Assembly (NCBI RefSeq): GCF_963583255.1
Contig: NC_084804.1
Coordinates: forward strand, 31,598,953 to 31,662,952
Source of the DNA: Pyrus communis
Lineage: Eukaryota > Streptophyta > Magnoliopsida > Rosales > Rosaceae
DNA length: 64,000 bases
Direction of reading: 5' to 3'
Shown one piece after another: positions 25,510 to 37,885 of this stretch (positions within the stretch are counted from its first letter, which is position 1; every line of letters begins with the position of its first letter). The notes under the pieces are model-generated. The model made no database searches. It had not been told where the DNA came from and saw nothing but the letters and a program-made list of their open reading frames with translations. A program made the position numbers and the translations under genes.

Positions 25510-25925
25510 TGTGGATGCAAATTTCGTCTTCTTCTTCTTGGACGAAAATGCACCTGCAAAACAATTAAAACTTAAAATCAAAGCAAAGAGCCACATGCAC
25601 CCATGATGAATGGGGGGCTTTGCCCGAAAAGTCTCTAATACCAAAGTTAGAATTTGAGAGAGAAAGTGTTTAGAGAATTTTAAGAGAAGAATGAACTTAA
25701 GTTTTTTGAGAAATGTGGGGCTATATATAGGGGTGTGGCCGGCCCTATTTGGAGAAATAAGGACTGGCCACTTATGGTTGAACTTGCTCTAATTGCAAGA
25801 TATTATGTCAAATAATATCTTGCAATTAATTTGGTAATTAATCTCAATTTGAAAAGAATAATTGGGAGTTACCTTGTGGGTGAGGATTTGATAAGGAGCG
25901 AGGGTTTTGAATAAATATCATTGTA
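25510..25925 (-). repeat. LTR copy A of a Ty3/gypsy family
   Basis: It aligns by eye with 41129-41552 in the same orientation. Shared blocks include TGTGGATGCAAATTT, GACGAAAATGCACCTGCAAA, a TATATATAGGGGTGTGGCC promoter-like block, and TTGCAAGATATTATGTCAAA. Read on the minus strand the TATA-like box lies upstream, as expected in U3. The copies diverge after about 25921. This may be a solo or truncated LTR, or the far LTR of the element whose gag lies at 30/40 kb. Confidence 0.6.
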
Positions 25926-26599
25926 AATGTGGTTGTAAATAGATTTTCACATGTATGTAAATAATGTTGCTTATAGTAGGAGTTTAGTCCCTCCTGCATA
26001 TTTTATATGATTTTAAAACTCATAGCATCGCGCGCACCATTTCTCGTTAAAATTTAAATCTGAGGGTTGAATTGCAAACTCAAGCATTTCCTTGTAAATA
26101 AAAAATAATAATAACCCATGACAAAAAATTTACAGAACACAGAAAGTAAAATCATTGGTGACTAATTATACATGAAAATGAAAGAATAAACCGGATTAAG
26201 CCATCCAAAAAGGAAAATTAATACCACCATAGCGATTGCAGGGTTGGGGGAAGCAAAGAGCAAGGAGAAATAAGGAGGTGCCCTCCGGATGCGCAAAAAA
26301 ATAGAAATGATTTCTGGGGTTGGATGGGGTGTGCAGGCTGGCGGACTTGCTGGGGAATTTTTTTTTGTTCGAATTGGAGTCGAGGAGGAACATAGAGGAG
26401 GAGGAAATGGAGTTTTCTCTCTGTGCTGTCGAAGAGAGTGAATGACTAAGAGCAAAAGTAAATCCTAGAAGATGAATAAGAACGGAAAAGGCGTTTCTGG
26501 GTTGGCCTCGTATGAAATTGGGTAGTATGGAAAACAAAAGCAGGCTTAAATAATTACCAATGTCGTTGAATAATTAAAACAAAAGAAAACTAATGAAAA
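25926..26599. other. intergenic
   Basis: Two overlapping minus-strand frames (26162-26537) of about 100 codons are Ser- and Phe-rich with no recognisable domain. No gene is called. Confidence 0.35.
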
Positions 26600-26735
26600 A
26601 GGTTTAAAAACTTTGAGTAACGATAAGGACAAAATAAAATGTAAAATGAATAGTACTAAGATTGACTTTATAGTGTAAAAATATGGTTTTTCGTTAAAGT
26701 GAACAGTACCGGGAGCTTTTCGTTAAATTTCCCTT
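26600..26735. repeat. short dispersed element (MITE-like)
   Basis: The block AACTTTGAGTAACGATAAGG ... GTTAAAGTGAACAGTACCGG ... GAGCTTTTCGTTAAATTTCC resembles a short repeat I remember from apple and pear promoters. That memory was not checked. No terminal repeats were seen. Confidence 0.4.
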
Positions 26736-29600
26736 AAAACAAAAACAAATATGAAATTTTACCTCATGTGAAGCTTCTGAAATATTGATATCGGGTTCAA
26801 TTCGTTAATTTTTTTTCTCAATCAATGTGTTTATAGTTAGAATTTTATTCAACAATGGAGTGGAGGGTGAAAAGGGTTTTGATAATGGAAGAAGATAAAT
26901 AATACGTTAAAAGTTATTTGGGGTGTATTTAGAAATTTTTTATTTTCTTTAAACTTAATAAGGTCGAAATTATCATAGCATAGTAAGTTACATAATACTC
27001 AATTGCTGAGCTAATCCAACATTGATGGCAACCCTAATAGATTCCCATATGAACCAACATTGAGCGGCTCAGATGCTCATTTCTCCCACTTCAAAACCTA
27101 AGTGCCGTTTCATTCTTCATCTCTGCCAAAATCAAATTAAATCCTCAAAAGTCCTCATCAAACCCAATGGATATTGTGAAGACGTTCTGCCGCAAGTGAA
27201 TATGCAGCCAATGGATACTGCGAGGAAGGTTTTTAAAATACTTTTGCAGTCTTAAATCTGATGTAAGTAAACTGTATTATTTTAAAATTTTAGAATACAC
27301 ATTAATTCTTTTCAGAGAATGAATCATGATTTTCTTTATTGATATATGTTTAACAAACACCGGAAGCATATCGTGTCTACATACAAATACAACAAAAGTC
27401 CGAATGTAAATTACTCAGTTGGCATAATTGTCCTTGTTGTCCAACCCGTTTACATAGGTTTAGAAAACTGAAGCCCGGGATATATATATATATACACGCT
27501 CTAGGAAGTGGATCGAAATAGGTAATTGAGTATTTTGTTAGAGCATTGGAATAGATAGTAAGAGGATTATCTCATTCGATATCATTGGTTATAAAATTGA
27601 GGATTTGGAGTTAACGACTAGTGTGAATGAGGTAAAAACACGAGTTTGGCTTGACTTTGAAGGCTCTGCTTTATCTGATAAGTTTACTGCAACTCCATTC
27701 AGAGGTTAGTCTAGTTATTTTTTATTTTATTTTTTTACTTAACTTTGAATCAATTGAGACATAATTTCTGAGTATATTTGAAAATTTTCTTGTATCAGTT
27801 TGCACTATTAAAACGGATGAAAAACATTCAATTGAAGGGTGTAGTTTTCTTAGACTCCACTTTTAGTTTTACCTCGACCAATATGACGAGCGATCAGTTT
27901 ATCTAGTATATCCGAAGATCCTCGTGCGGAAAGATCACGGCCACCACATTGTCAAAACATTGTAAGTTAAACATTTTTTGTTGTCTTTTTTTTAATGAGG
28001 CTTATGTTAGCATGTTCTTTTTTTTCTAACTTTGTGACCTAAACCTTGTATAATTTGTTTGCCGGCACTGCAAGCTTGGAAATTTTGAATTGAAAAGATT
28101 TAAATACAATAATATTGCATTGTTAGTGTTTATGGATGTTTTGTTTCCAATTTGTCAAATTTTGCATTATCAGTGTCCAAAATTTGCATTGTTAGTGGTA
28201 TACAACTCTAGCTGATTTTCTACACTGTTGGAGGGTTAGGCATGTGTAGCTGCATCTAATAATCGGTTCCTCCCTGTTTGGAGAGATCAAACCGAAACTA
28301 AAAAAGGATTCGGAACCACAAATGCATTAATCGTTTTGAACGATGCGCTAGTCGGGGGCGCTGACTCGAGATGTAAGATGATTTGCCATTTTTTACTGTA
28401 TATATTTTTTTGTGATGAGATCCGGATGTCGGTATGATGCTTTTAGGGTTTCTTTGTGATGAGGGAGATTATTTGTAATTTTCATATGTGATTATTTGTT
28501 TTTAAATATTAATACTGTGTTTTTGTTTTTTGCAATATCTGAGTTTCTGGCCATGGTTGCCTCTGTACAACTCTCAACAAAATGTGCTAGAATTACCCTT
28601 TTAACTAATCTCCATAACCATATGTACATGTTTTGAGTTTGAGGAAACATACTTGACAAAAATTGTTGTTTTTCCTTTCTGCGTATGGGAGAATTACCCT
28701 TTAATTAGTTTCATATCCCTAATTTTGTTTGTTTTGATGAAGAAACGAACTTGCTATACCTAATTAGTTTCATACCTTATTTTATTTTTGTTTTAATTAG
28801 TTTCACAATTAAGTGTCTTGCGTGCAAGTTTTTTTAATTTGAAATTAAGAAAGCTATGTTGCTCCCTTAGTTTGGCTAAGTTTGTGATTAGTTTGAATGA
28901 GATTGAGAATACAAAGTAATTAAAATGATATCATGTATATGTTATTAATTTGTGAACATTTCCGCAAACAAAATAGAAGATGCAGGTGAGAAGAAAGAAG
29001 AAGAGGCTTTGGATGATTCTATGACTCAACTACAACTTAAGAATGCCCCGCCTACTTTAAAGAAAAAGAAGAAACGTCGCCGTACTTCCAAGTGTTCAGT
29101 TTGCCTTTAGAAGGGCTGTAACGAAAGTGTGTGCCCTTATTGGTCTAGGATCCCGCCTGGCGGGACTACTGTTGGTGAGGGCTATGAACTAGCTTGTAGG
29201 AGCTGTATTCGCGAGGATAATATGTGTGGGCACAATATGTCATATGCTCGCGCCATTTTCTGTGTTAATTATGGCCACAGTTTTCTTGACTGCCTGATTC
29301 CAGGCAAGACGTAGACGAAGTGACTTACCACCTGCCCGTATCGCACAAGTCATCCGACTCATCCGTTGTTTAGCAATGACTGCATATGAGCCTGCTGAAG
29401 CTGAGGATTTCCTGGAGTCTTGCTTAATTTTCTGCTCATCCCAATCCCAATCCCATACTCTAATCAAAAGCTGAAGTGAATCCTTGAGAGATATCAACTA
29501 ACCCAAACGCTATTGACTCGTCAATGAGGCTCAAATATTAATAGCAGATGGCAATTACAGCATATTTTTCAATCAAGTTAAAAGTGTTACCAAGGATTGT
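26736..29600. other. intergenic with unassigned coding-like fragments
   Basis: The plus strand has short coding-like pieces separated by AT-rich DNA. One lies at about 27550-27710 (IGYKIEDLELTTSVNEVKTR). Another lies at about 28980-29310, with a Lys/Arg run then CSVCL and further Cys/His residues, broken by a stop. They may be remnants of one decayed gene or transposon. I do not recognise the family. A short TA run lies at 27480-27494. Confidence 0.3.
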
Positions 29601-29627
29601 GAGATTGTGTGACATACAAATTTGGTA

Positions 29628-29850
29628 TCAGTGGAGTTGTGTTTTTCACTTTTGGTTCCACCACTTCCCCAATGGCCCAGATTCCACCACCTTTCACGTT
29701 ATACAAGCAGTGCACGAATTCCTTTTTCACCTTTCCGGAAGAAGATAACTGCTAGATCACGGATGAATTTGCATGTCCAAAACCAACTATCCCATCAACT
29801 GCCGCGGGAGATCTACCAAGATTCCCAGATTGTTTAGCTCCACACCTGTT
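29628..29850 (-). pseudogene. aspartyl protease (A1, pepsin-like) fragment
   Basis: The minus strand reads CGAKQSGNLG, then DGIVGFGHANSSVI, a TAG stop, then QLSSSGKVKKEFVHCL, NVKGGGIWAIGEVVEPKVK and TTPLIPN. This order matches the central part of plant membrane-type A1 aspartic proteases, between the two catalytic Asp motifs. Neither catalytic DTG/DSG motif is present in the fragment. The in-frame stop and the lack of flanking exons make it a pseudogene piece. It adjoins the truncated gypsy gag in the same orientation. Confidence 0.75.
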
Positions 29851-29995
29851 CCACAAGAGATGCAGCTTAATACACACAAAAAAGAGCATATAGCAATAAC
29901 GAAGTATGCAAACTCATAGTAAACCAACTCAAAATGTAATCTAGTTTTGTATCTCATATTATGCTAGTTTTATTATGACAATTACGCAAAACTCA

Positions 29996-30655
29996 CTCGA
30001 ATACTACAATCCTTTTTGGAAGGATGCTCTAGATATCGAGTTGTTGCATTCGACAATCTTTGCCTTCTTTACTTTGAACCTTTTCACATAGTCGCGAAGC
30101 GACTTCTTTGGGTTCTTCTTGAAGTTGAACAAATGGCCGGACTTCTTCTTGATCGAGTTATAGGATGAATATTCTTTGGTGAAAACCAAAGAAAGTTCAT
30201 GGAACCTCCGAATGGATTGTAGGAGCAGGGTATGGAACCAATCTTGCACCTCGTCTTGTAAAGTGGTGGCGAATATTTTTCACATGAGAGCGTCATTGTT
30301 CCAATAGAGGATCATTGTGCTTTAGTAATGCTTTAGGTGCCCCTTCGGGTTTCCATCTCATTTGAAGGATGTGAAATGCGGCATGCTAAATTTGCGTGGA
30401 GACTTTGCCTGCTCGATCTCGTCCGTGAAGGGTAACCTGCTTACGTTGCTCATGTCTCATCGTAGTGCCTCATCAGTGACTTCGTTGCATTGGAAATCGT
30501 GCAATTGCTCAGTCAAGAGCCTCTCTACTTCTTCCTGAATTTATCTTTGTTAGGGTAGCGGAGCTCTCGGCTACCCCTAGTCGTGACCTATTGGTCTAGG
30601 CTGCCCTTCTATGTGTCCGGCTGGTCTATGTTGCAACTGCTATGCATGTGGTTCG
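29996..30655 (-). pseudogene. Ty3/gypsy gag, 3' part (interrupted)
   Basis: The minus strand reads DEIEQAKSPRKFSMPHFTSF, then YWNNDALMCKIFATTLQDEV, QDWFHTLLLQSIRRFHELSL and SIKKKSGHLFNFKKNPKKSL, ending FQKGL. This is the Retrotrans_gag domain of plant Ty3/gypsy elements, with several in-frame stops. It stops abruptly near 29996, and no protease, RT or integrase follows. Its 5' part lies at 39891-40360, separated by the nested element. Confidence 0.75.
30651..30655. repeat. target site duplication, left copy
   Basis: GTTCG, identical to 39891-39895, immediately flanking the 9.2-kb LTR element. Confidence 0.85.
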
Positions 30656-32458
30656 TGAAGGAAGATTTGTGAAAAACAAGTTCATTTGAGCAACATCAAC
30701 AACATGCAATTAACAATTAAAAGGCGGAATCATGTTTATATGCACTCAAAAACAAAACTTAACCCATGAACTTCAAAGCCTAGTAGATAGGTGAACCAAG
30801 ACTCAACTCAAAACAAAGTGAGTTGAGAAATCAATACCTTTGTAGATTCCTCTTTGCATAAGCAAAGGCTAATCACCCAAAGAGAGGGCCTTCATTCCTT
30901 GCATCTTAGATCCATGGATTTGGATGGATGAAAAGGTTTCTTCAAGTTCCCAAAATTGAGAACCTCTAAGTCTCCACACCAAGGTAAGATTGGAGAAGAA
31001 ATGAGTGACCTTGAGGAAGTAAGATTGCTAGATGTTTTTCCTCAAGGTGGCCGGCCATTTCTAGAGAGAAAGGAGAGTTTGTTCTCATCTTTACTCCTTA
31101 GAAAACCCTAAGGATGAAATGGCTATAAAGATGTCTTTATACCACCTCACAATGGAGTGGCAAACTTGCAATTAAGCCAAGTTTACTACCCTCCTCTAAA
31201 TGGCCGAATTTAAGGGGATTTATTGGGCTATTTGGGCCTTTGTGAATCATTATTCATTAAGTTGTCATACAACTTAAGTCAATGGACTTGACGTTCGAAG
31301 CCCATTGGGCCTTAAGGTCCAAAACTATCCCGAGGTCTTTAACGAACTTATTCGTTTGATTAATTAACATATTAATTAATCCTTGCCATAAATAATTAAA
31401 CCATTTAATTATTCTTACTCATCTCCGTTGAATCTTCAATCTTTACCTTACACGGTGTACGATCCATTAGATTCCTTTTAGCGAGGCAGTGGGCGATTCA
31501 AACTCTTTCAAATCGATTGTGAATTGGAACTTACTTTCAATTCTCCCGTTAGTGATAATACACTTTTAGGGCTTCCACAAACCATGGTTGACGCCTAGCA
31601 GCATGTCATGGTTACCCAAGCTAATCAGAAGAGGTGGAGAACCTATTCAGTTTTAGGATTACAAATGCAATACGGTCTTTCTCTAATACAATACTCTTGA
31701 CCACATTGTTTGGTTTGATAGTTTATTCATGTCTACTATCCAATGTGAGTCTTGTGCTTATATGATTACCTTGAATGTGATTTGGAACGCATTCCAACAT
31801 CTCATTCATACTCTGGCCAGAGATTCTAAATCATATCATAGAGTATTCTCCCTCAAACAGTTTGAAGGTTAGAGATCCCTTGTTGCGCATTCACTTGCCT
31901 CCATGGCTAAGTGGCTTAACCCCAACGATGCCGTGGACACCCTCCTGATGGAGTGACTTTGACATAATCAAAGATTAAGGACCTAACCACAAGACAACTG
32001 TGATGCCTCAGGTCAAAAGACTAATTTGCATTATCCCAACCATGAGTTCTCATGTGACATGAATATGATAACTCTTCGTTGATCGTGTTCAGTGAACTCA
32101 TTCTCTATTGAGCACCTACGTACTTGTCTTGATGTCACACACACCAATGACTCGAGACTAGTCACTCTCCCTGAGAGAAGACATAGCACGTACTGATCTT
32201 AACGGACTGTCAATGCCCAATTGACAATCCTATGATCAGGAACGTTTAGGATGTGTCAACGAAAGAATGGTCTCATGAATCTAACTTCTTTAGATCGCAT
32301 TCTTCCAATCACATATTCCTTGGACTTATCGTTTAAGCATATAACATTTATATGAGACGGCTCAAACAATAATCTTTGCCCTTTAAATTTAAACTACATT
32401 AGTTTGAAATGTCCGTAAAGTATCATCATATGATTGGTTTTAGGGCACATTTCCAACA
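30656..32458 (-). repeat. 3' LTR of the copia-type element
   Basis: 1,803 bp. In minus reading it starts TGTTGGAAATGTGCCCTAAA and ends GATTTTT...CTTCA after 'AAATCTTCCTTCA'. It matches 37886-39890 along its length except for the 202-bp duplication there. The neighbouring minus-strand purine run lies at 32459-32470. Confidence 0.85.
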
Positions 32459-32472
32459 ATCTCCCACTTGCA
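32459..32472 (-). other. polypurine tract
   Basis: The minus strand reads GCAAGTGGGAGAT directly before the 3' LTR start TGTTGG. This is the usual position and composition of the plus-strand primer of a copia element. Confidence 0.75.
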
Positions 32473-32559
32473 CTAGAGCCAATCAGCTTAGTCATCAGTG
32501 ATGATACCTCTTCTGTAATTCATTTCATAAATGGCTGAGTAGTAGGCCTAAACAATGGA

Positions 32560-33031
32560 TATCTATATGTTATCCATAGAAGCAACCTTGAGAATAACGA
32601 CGTCACCATTATACATGATTCTCAATCATGTGGTTCAGTCTCTCATTTGAGTTCGGACCTTGATGAGACCTTGATTCCCTGGCTTGAGCTATCGCCCCAT
32701 TAGTGTCATACACTTTCTGGTTGGAACCGAATGGAGAGTTCATAAATGAACTTTCCCATCCAAACAACAATGTTGTAAGCTTCTATATGGCAATATATTT
32801 TGCATACATGATGGAACACATTAAAGTCATTACTTTTAACGTTTCCATCCAAATATCTCTTTAGTCATAATAAAGAGATATCTCATTATCACTTCATTCA
32901 TAATGAAGAGATATTCTATGATGGATTAGATTCATAATCTAATACATTTACACTTCCATTACGTTACTCTAATTCTTCCTCATTCTTGAGGAATCCATCC
33001 TTAGTATTTCTTAAATACCTAAGGATTCACT
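32560..33031 (-). pseudogene. decayed copia RNase H region
   Basis: The minus strand reads ILRYLRNTKDGFLKNEEELE at about 33031-32970, then NIVVWMGKFIYELS near 32770, then NGAIAQARESRSHQ near 32695, then a stop. These correspond in order to conserved blocks at the end of Ty1/copia pol. Frames change between blocks, and stops are common. Confidence 0.7.
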
Positions 33032-34559
33032 TGACAGTTGCCATGATTCTGATCCTGGGCTTGCACTGATATCATCTTGTACCGTTCTAGGTACAACTTA
33101 TATCAATGTTTTCATACAATATGAAATACATAAATCACCTTTCTGCGTATGCATAAAGGATTCTATTTATTTCTTTGGGAGTCAAAGGGTACATTCCCTT
33201 TGAGAAGAACAACTTCCTAGTCTTACTAGAATTGTCATTCTAATTGAAGTTTATCATCATACGAGAAACTTCCTAGCATCTCTTGTCTATTTTAGGGATT
33301 GATATAATCCAATTATATCTTGAAATCTATCATTTCCATCCCATGTATGTAGACTATGTCTCCCATATACATTTTATCATTATAGAATGTTTAAAGTCAT
33401 AACTTTAACGATGAAGAATTCCTTTCATTTTCAAAATTAATATATATCATGTATATATATATTCAAATTTAGGAATATGATTAACTCCCACTAATTTTTT
33501 GTAAACCTAGTAAACAAAAGATTCATTTACATCTTTATGAGAAATCAAACGATTTGATCATTTTTCTCATAAGATGCTTATAGCTCCCACTAAGTGTAGT
33601 CATAAGGATTTTCATTCTTATTTCTTTCGAATTAAGAGGTGTAACTCTATGACATAGTCATAAAGTTCAAACCATTCAACTGAGACGATTTATAAATCCT
33701 TCTCGACTACCTTGGAGCTTGTGGTGTAGGAACTAGGTTGTTATATTTGTTGATCATATCAAACAAATATTGTTTATTAGCACACAACCCCAAATCTTAA
33801 CATGTTTAAGATTTGTCTTTCTTTCCAACTACATTTTATGGAGTTATGAAAATTTTGGAAGATCTTCTAATTGACAATCATATTGTTTTAGAAGTATATA
33901 TATCCTATATATGGGTAATAGATAACATCCAACGAACTAAATCTTATTCAAGTTCGTTCTTCTCCTAATGGAGAAATACATTATCTTATGATGCTATTTT
34001 CCTTGATATCTTTCAAGGAAACTCATCTAAAGTGTTACTTTTCCTTGGATCAAATCTAAGGAGGTAAATTCTTTAGACGTCTTCCTCATCAACTTACATT
34101 TCTTGAATTCTTTGAAACCTTTTGCAAAGTATTCGGACTTGTGTTTATTCAAAGTAAACTATAGTCCAACCGAGAGCGATCTTCGGTGAATGTCATACAA
34201 CATGAGTAGTATTATGTTGTGGACAAGTGCCACTAACATCTAAGTGAATTATCCTTAACAACTTTGTGATTCTTTCTTCTTTCCAAAAGAATAAAGATTC
34301 GAACATTTCGCCTCTATACAATATAACAAGAAGGTATTGGATCCGGGTCTAACGATCCAATGCATCCATCTATTACCAACTCGTAATTTATGTTTTAGAG
34401 GTATCACAACTCAGTTGGGATTAGTCACTACCTTGCAACCTTTTGGGTTTTAAGCATCGTTATATTCTTAAACAGTTAACACTACCACATCATCTCTACT
34501 ATAGAGACAATTAATTAGATTACCATAATCTAATCATTCATTAATAAAGAACAATGTTT

Positions 34560-34980
34560 TGTCAAACAAAACATTCATCCATCTCTACAATAGTGACGGA
34601 ATTAAGTTCCTTAAAATTAGGACGTAAAGACAATCTTTGGTTTTTCCAATTTTTTTGGAGTTCATATGAGGAAGTAAGTACAATCCGCTTTCGCAGAGAT
34701 CTATATTTGATTCACGTTTCGAATGTGAAGTACTTTCTCTTCTCTCATTTATCTTCTACTTCTTATTAGCCACACTTTTACAACGATTGTAAAACATAGT
34801 TGCTAATACAGAATCATGTATTCAAGTAGAAGAACCAACTGTTTTGAATTATTCAAGAACATTTTACAACACCTTCGAAAGGTGTGTTCTTGACACTTGC
34901 AAGACATTTCTTGCAAATACCCCTTCCAATGTCCATCCTTTCATAAAGAAAGTTTGTTCCCTTGGAGTTATTTTGCCTTC
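34560..34980 (-). pseudogene. possible decayed copia zinc-knuckle/protease region
   Basis: In broken frames the minus strand reads ICKKCLASVK, then SSTWIHDS, then MREEKVLHIRNVNQI. This recalls the copia zinc knuckle, the protease active-site block (STWILDS type) and the strand that follows. The match is weak and frameshifted, but its position upstream of RNase H is right. Confidence 0.4.
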
Positions 34981-37870
34981 TTCATTTGACTTCCCTTTTG
35001 ACTACAATAGTCATGGTCCCTAAACTCCCACTATCTCTCTTGAAACTTATTTCAAATGTGTTATACACATCAAACGATTTGGAGAGCGTGCAGTTATTGT
35101 TCACTATATAGTTTACAATAAACTTAGTGAACCATTAGGATAGGGACACAAAGGTGAAGTCCTTGCCTAGTTTCCGTCTCGTTAAGTGTTTTGACACTTC
35201 AACATTCAATGATTCAAAATCATCATAAGTCCATGTTGATGGACTATTTTTGTCAACCAACCATTATGTTCTCAACATAATTACAAACTTTCAAGAGTTG
35301 TTCAAGGCAACTCTCATTTCTTCATACAACAATTTGTAAGTGAAGAATCATGGCACATAAAGTATTCATGCCCTTGTGCTTACTTCTCAAGTTCCTTGTT
35401 CGTGTAACAAAGAGACAAGCACTAGAGTTTGCATTGTCCTCTTCATGGTAGACTTATCTAACATGTTCTTCCTTTGATACATTATCAATAGGAAGATTGT
35501 GAGGATGAGACTACTTAGGCACTTTTACAATCCATTCAAGACAATCTATGGGATTGTGGTACCAAGTTCGGAAACTAAAGCGTTCGGTTTTTCTTTGTCA
35601 AGTTTTGGATAGCGTTTGCAAATATATTGGTAAACAAATACATAACGAATATAAATTGATTGATTTTAAGCTATTTGATCCGGGTCTTTAAATCAAAATA
35701 GCACCACCCACTATTTTTGGCAAATTCCATATCCCTCATCGGAATTCGAGAGTTTTGTTGAACTCTTAGCGGGGTATGGGAGACTCACCATTACCAAGCC
35801 CACCTCAGAATTATATCATGTTGGTTAGCAAAAATAATGATGAGAGAATAACACTTTAGTCATTTACAACTCTTGTAATTACCCATCTAGTTTGGCCTCT
35901 AGAGAATGAATGCCTCAGAATTATATCATGTTGGCACCATTGCACTTAGTTAAGTTATTCCCACCATGCTTAGTTTATGTAGAGGTTCAAGCACAACCTC
36001 AGAATTATATCATGTTGGTCATACTCGTTGTCTACACTCACCTCATCATATGTTTATGGACTCCTCCTGAATGTAAGTACATACTTTGTACTTCCCCATT
36101 ATAGGGTGAAGCCGGTGCATGAGTCACAAACGATTGGAGCCCACCACGGTGGAAGGCTTACGAAGAGATATTCAAAGCATCTCTCGCTTATCAACTTAAT
36201 AATGGTTTGTTGAGGGTTTTAGGTCTCATCACATATAAACATACATTTTAATCCAATTAAAACATTTTGGTCCTATTACAACTTATTGGTCCATATGATT
36301 GTTTTAGTAGTATATAATACTCCCACTATGCTTTTAAAACGGTTTTTAAAGCAAGACTATATGGTACTACTAACATAAGATTTGCATTCATTGATGGACT
36401 ATATAGTTGCCTTAGGGCCTTAGGATGACTATGAACCTTTGATTCGATTCAACACGAGCCTAGTGTTGAATCTCGGTCTAGGGATGGTGATTGATTTTAG
36501 TTACGCGTTTAATCACATTAAGGCGTGTTGTCTTATTGGGCGTTGGACCCAACTACTCCAATTTCATGCATATCGAATAAAACAAGAAAGGAGTACTTCA
36601 AAGTAAATAAGAGCTTATGCTCTTTTACAACAATTGATCAAATCAAATTACTTTAAAGTAAAGAAGAGCTTATGCTCTTTTACAACAATTGATCATATCA
36701 AATTACAACCAAAATTTAATCTACACATTCCCATGGTTCAAACAAATTTGAAACGGCCATTCACATAGCTCAATTATCGTAGGCTAAGGTTCATAATCAC
36801 CATTTCTTTAATTAATTAACGCTTTAACTAATTAAACTTGAATGCAACATTTTCATTTGGTTTTTGTATCCATAGAATTGATTTAAATGGAGCTAAATGA
36901 AATGAAAATCCAATTCTCATTTAAAGAGACAAAACAATTTTGTTCTCTACCTAATTTGGGCCAAAATGCTATGACCTCAACTTTTGGGCCATTTTGCAAA
37001 ACTTAAACTTTTGGGGTCACTTTGTAAAAACACAAAAGTCCACTACTTCATGTAATTACAACTAGAACCCAAAAATTTCCACAAAAGCTAAAACTTCATT
37101 AAAGGAGCAAAACAATTTGTCCTTTTAGTGATTTTGGACCTTTACGTAAAAACGTAAACTTTTGGGTCAAAGTACAAATACACAAAAGTATCAAAACTTT
37201 ATGTAATTGCATAAAAGCCCCACAAGGACCCTAATTGAGTAGGGTGGCCGGCCATTGAAGCAAAGTAATAAAAAAAATTTCAAAGTTTTTGTAAGTGGGG
37301 TGGGTGAAATGGAATAAATCATTACACACCTACCCACTAAAATTTCTTTAATTTTTCAAAACAAATATCTAATATATTTAAACATAAGAAATATTTCAAA
37401 ACAAAAACTTTATGAAATAAATCAAAACTTTGAATCAAAACACCAAACCTTTTGTTCTTGGCAAGAACATATCAAGAACAATGAAGAACATCCATGAAAA
37501 CCCATAAGAGCTCCATGAACATTCTTCACCCAAAAACATACCAAAACCACTCAAACTTAAGGGAAATAACATACAACCATACTAGGGTACATAGGGGTTC
37601 CAAAAGTCACTTTAAAACACTTTTAACAAGTCAAACAAGAACCCAAAAATCCACCCTTTGGATTTGGCCGAATTTCCCCAAAAACATGGCACCAAATTTT
37701 AGCTCCAAAATTCATACTCATATGAACTACATCTACAACATTTGAGATGGCAAATTTTCTAACAAAATTTACATTCAAAAAAGCAAGAATAAAGCTTGTA
37801 ACAATTACAACATTCAAATCACAAACTATGAACTACAAAACCCAAAAGGATTCACCAACTACTAGACCTA

Positions 37871-37883
37871 GGCTCTGATACCA
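37871..37883 (-). other. primer-binding site (tRNA-Met type)
   Basis: The minus strand reads TGGTATCAGAGCC two bases after the 5' LTR end, the standard complement of plant initiator-methionine tRNA used by copia elements. Confidence 0.85.
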
Positions 37884-37885
37884 CT

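Larger units (their letters stand above)
32473..37870 (-). other. internal region of the copia-type element
   Basis: AT-rich and without a long open frame on either strand. Besides the two pol traces it holds CCTCAGAATTATATCATGTT three times (35802, 35912 and 35998 approximately) and a tandem duplication of about 60 bp at 36595-36715 around GAGCTTATGCTCTTTTACAA. No intact gag, integrase or RT was seen. Confidence 0.6.

Noticed and set aside
26162..26537. Two minus-strand frames as a small secreted protein gene
   Set aside because: Low-complexity, overlapping frames with no homologue I can name.
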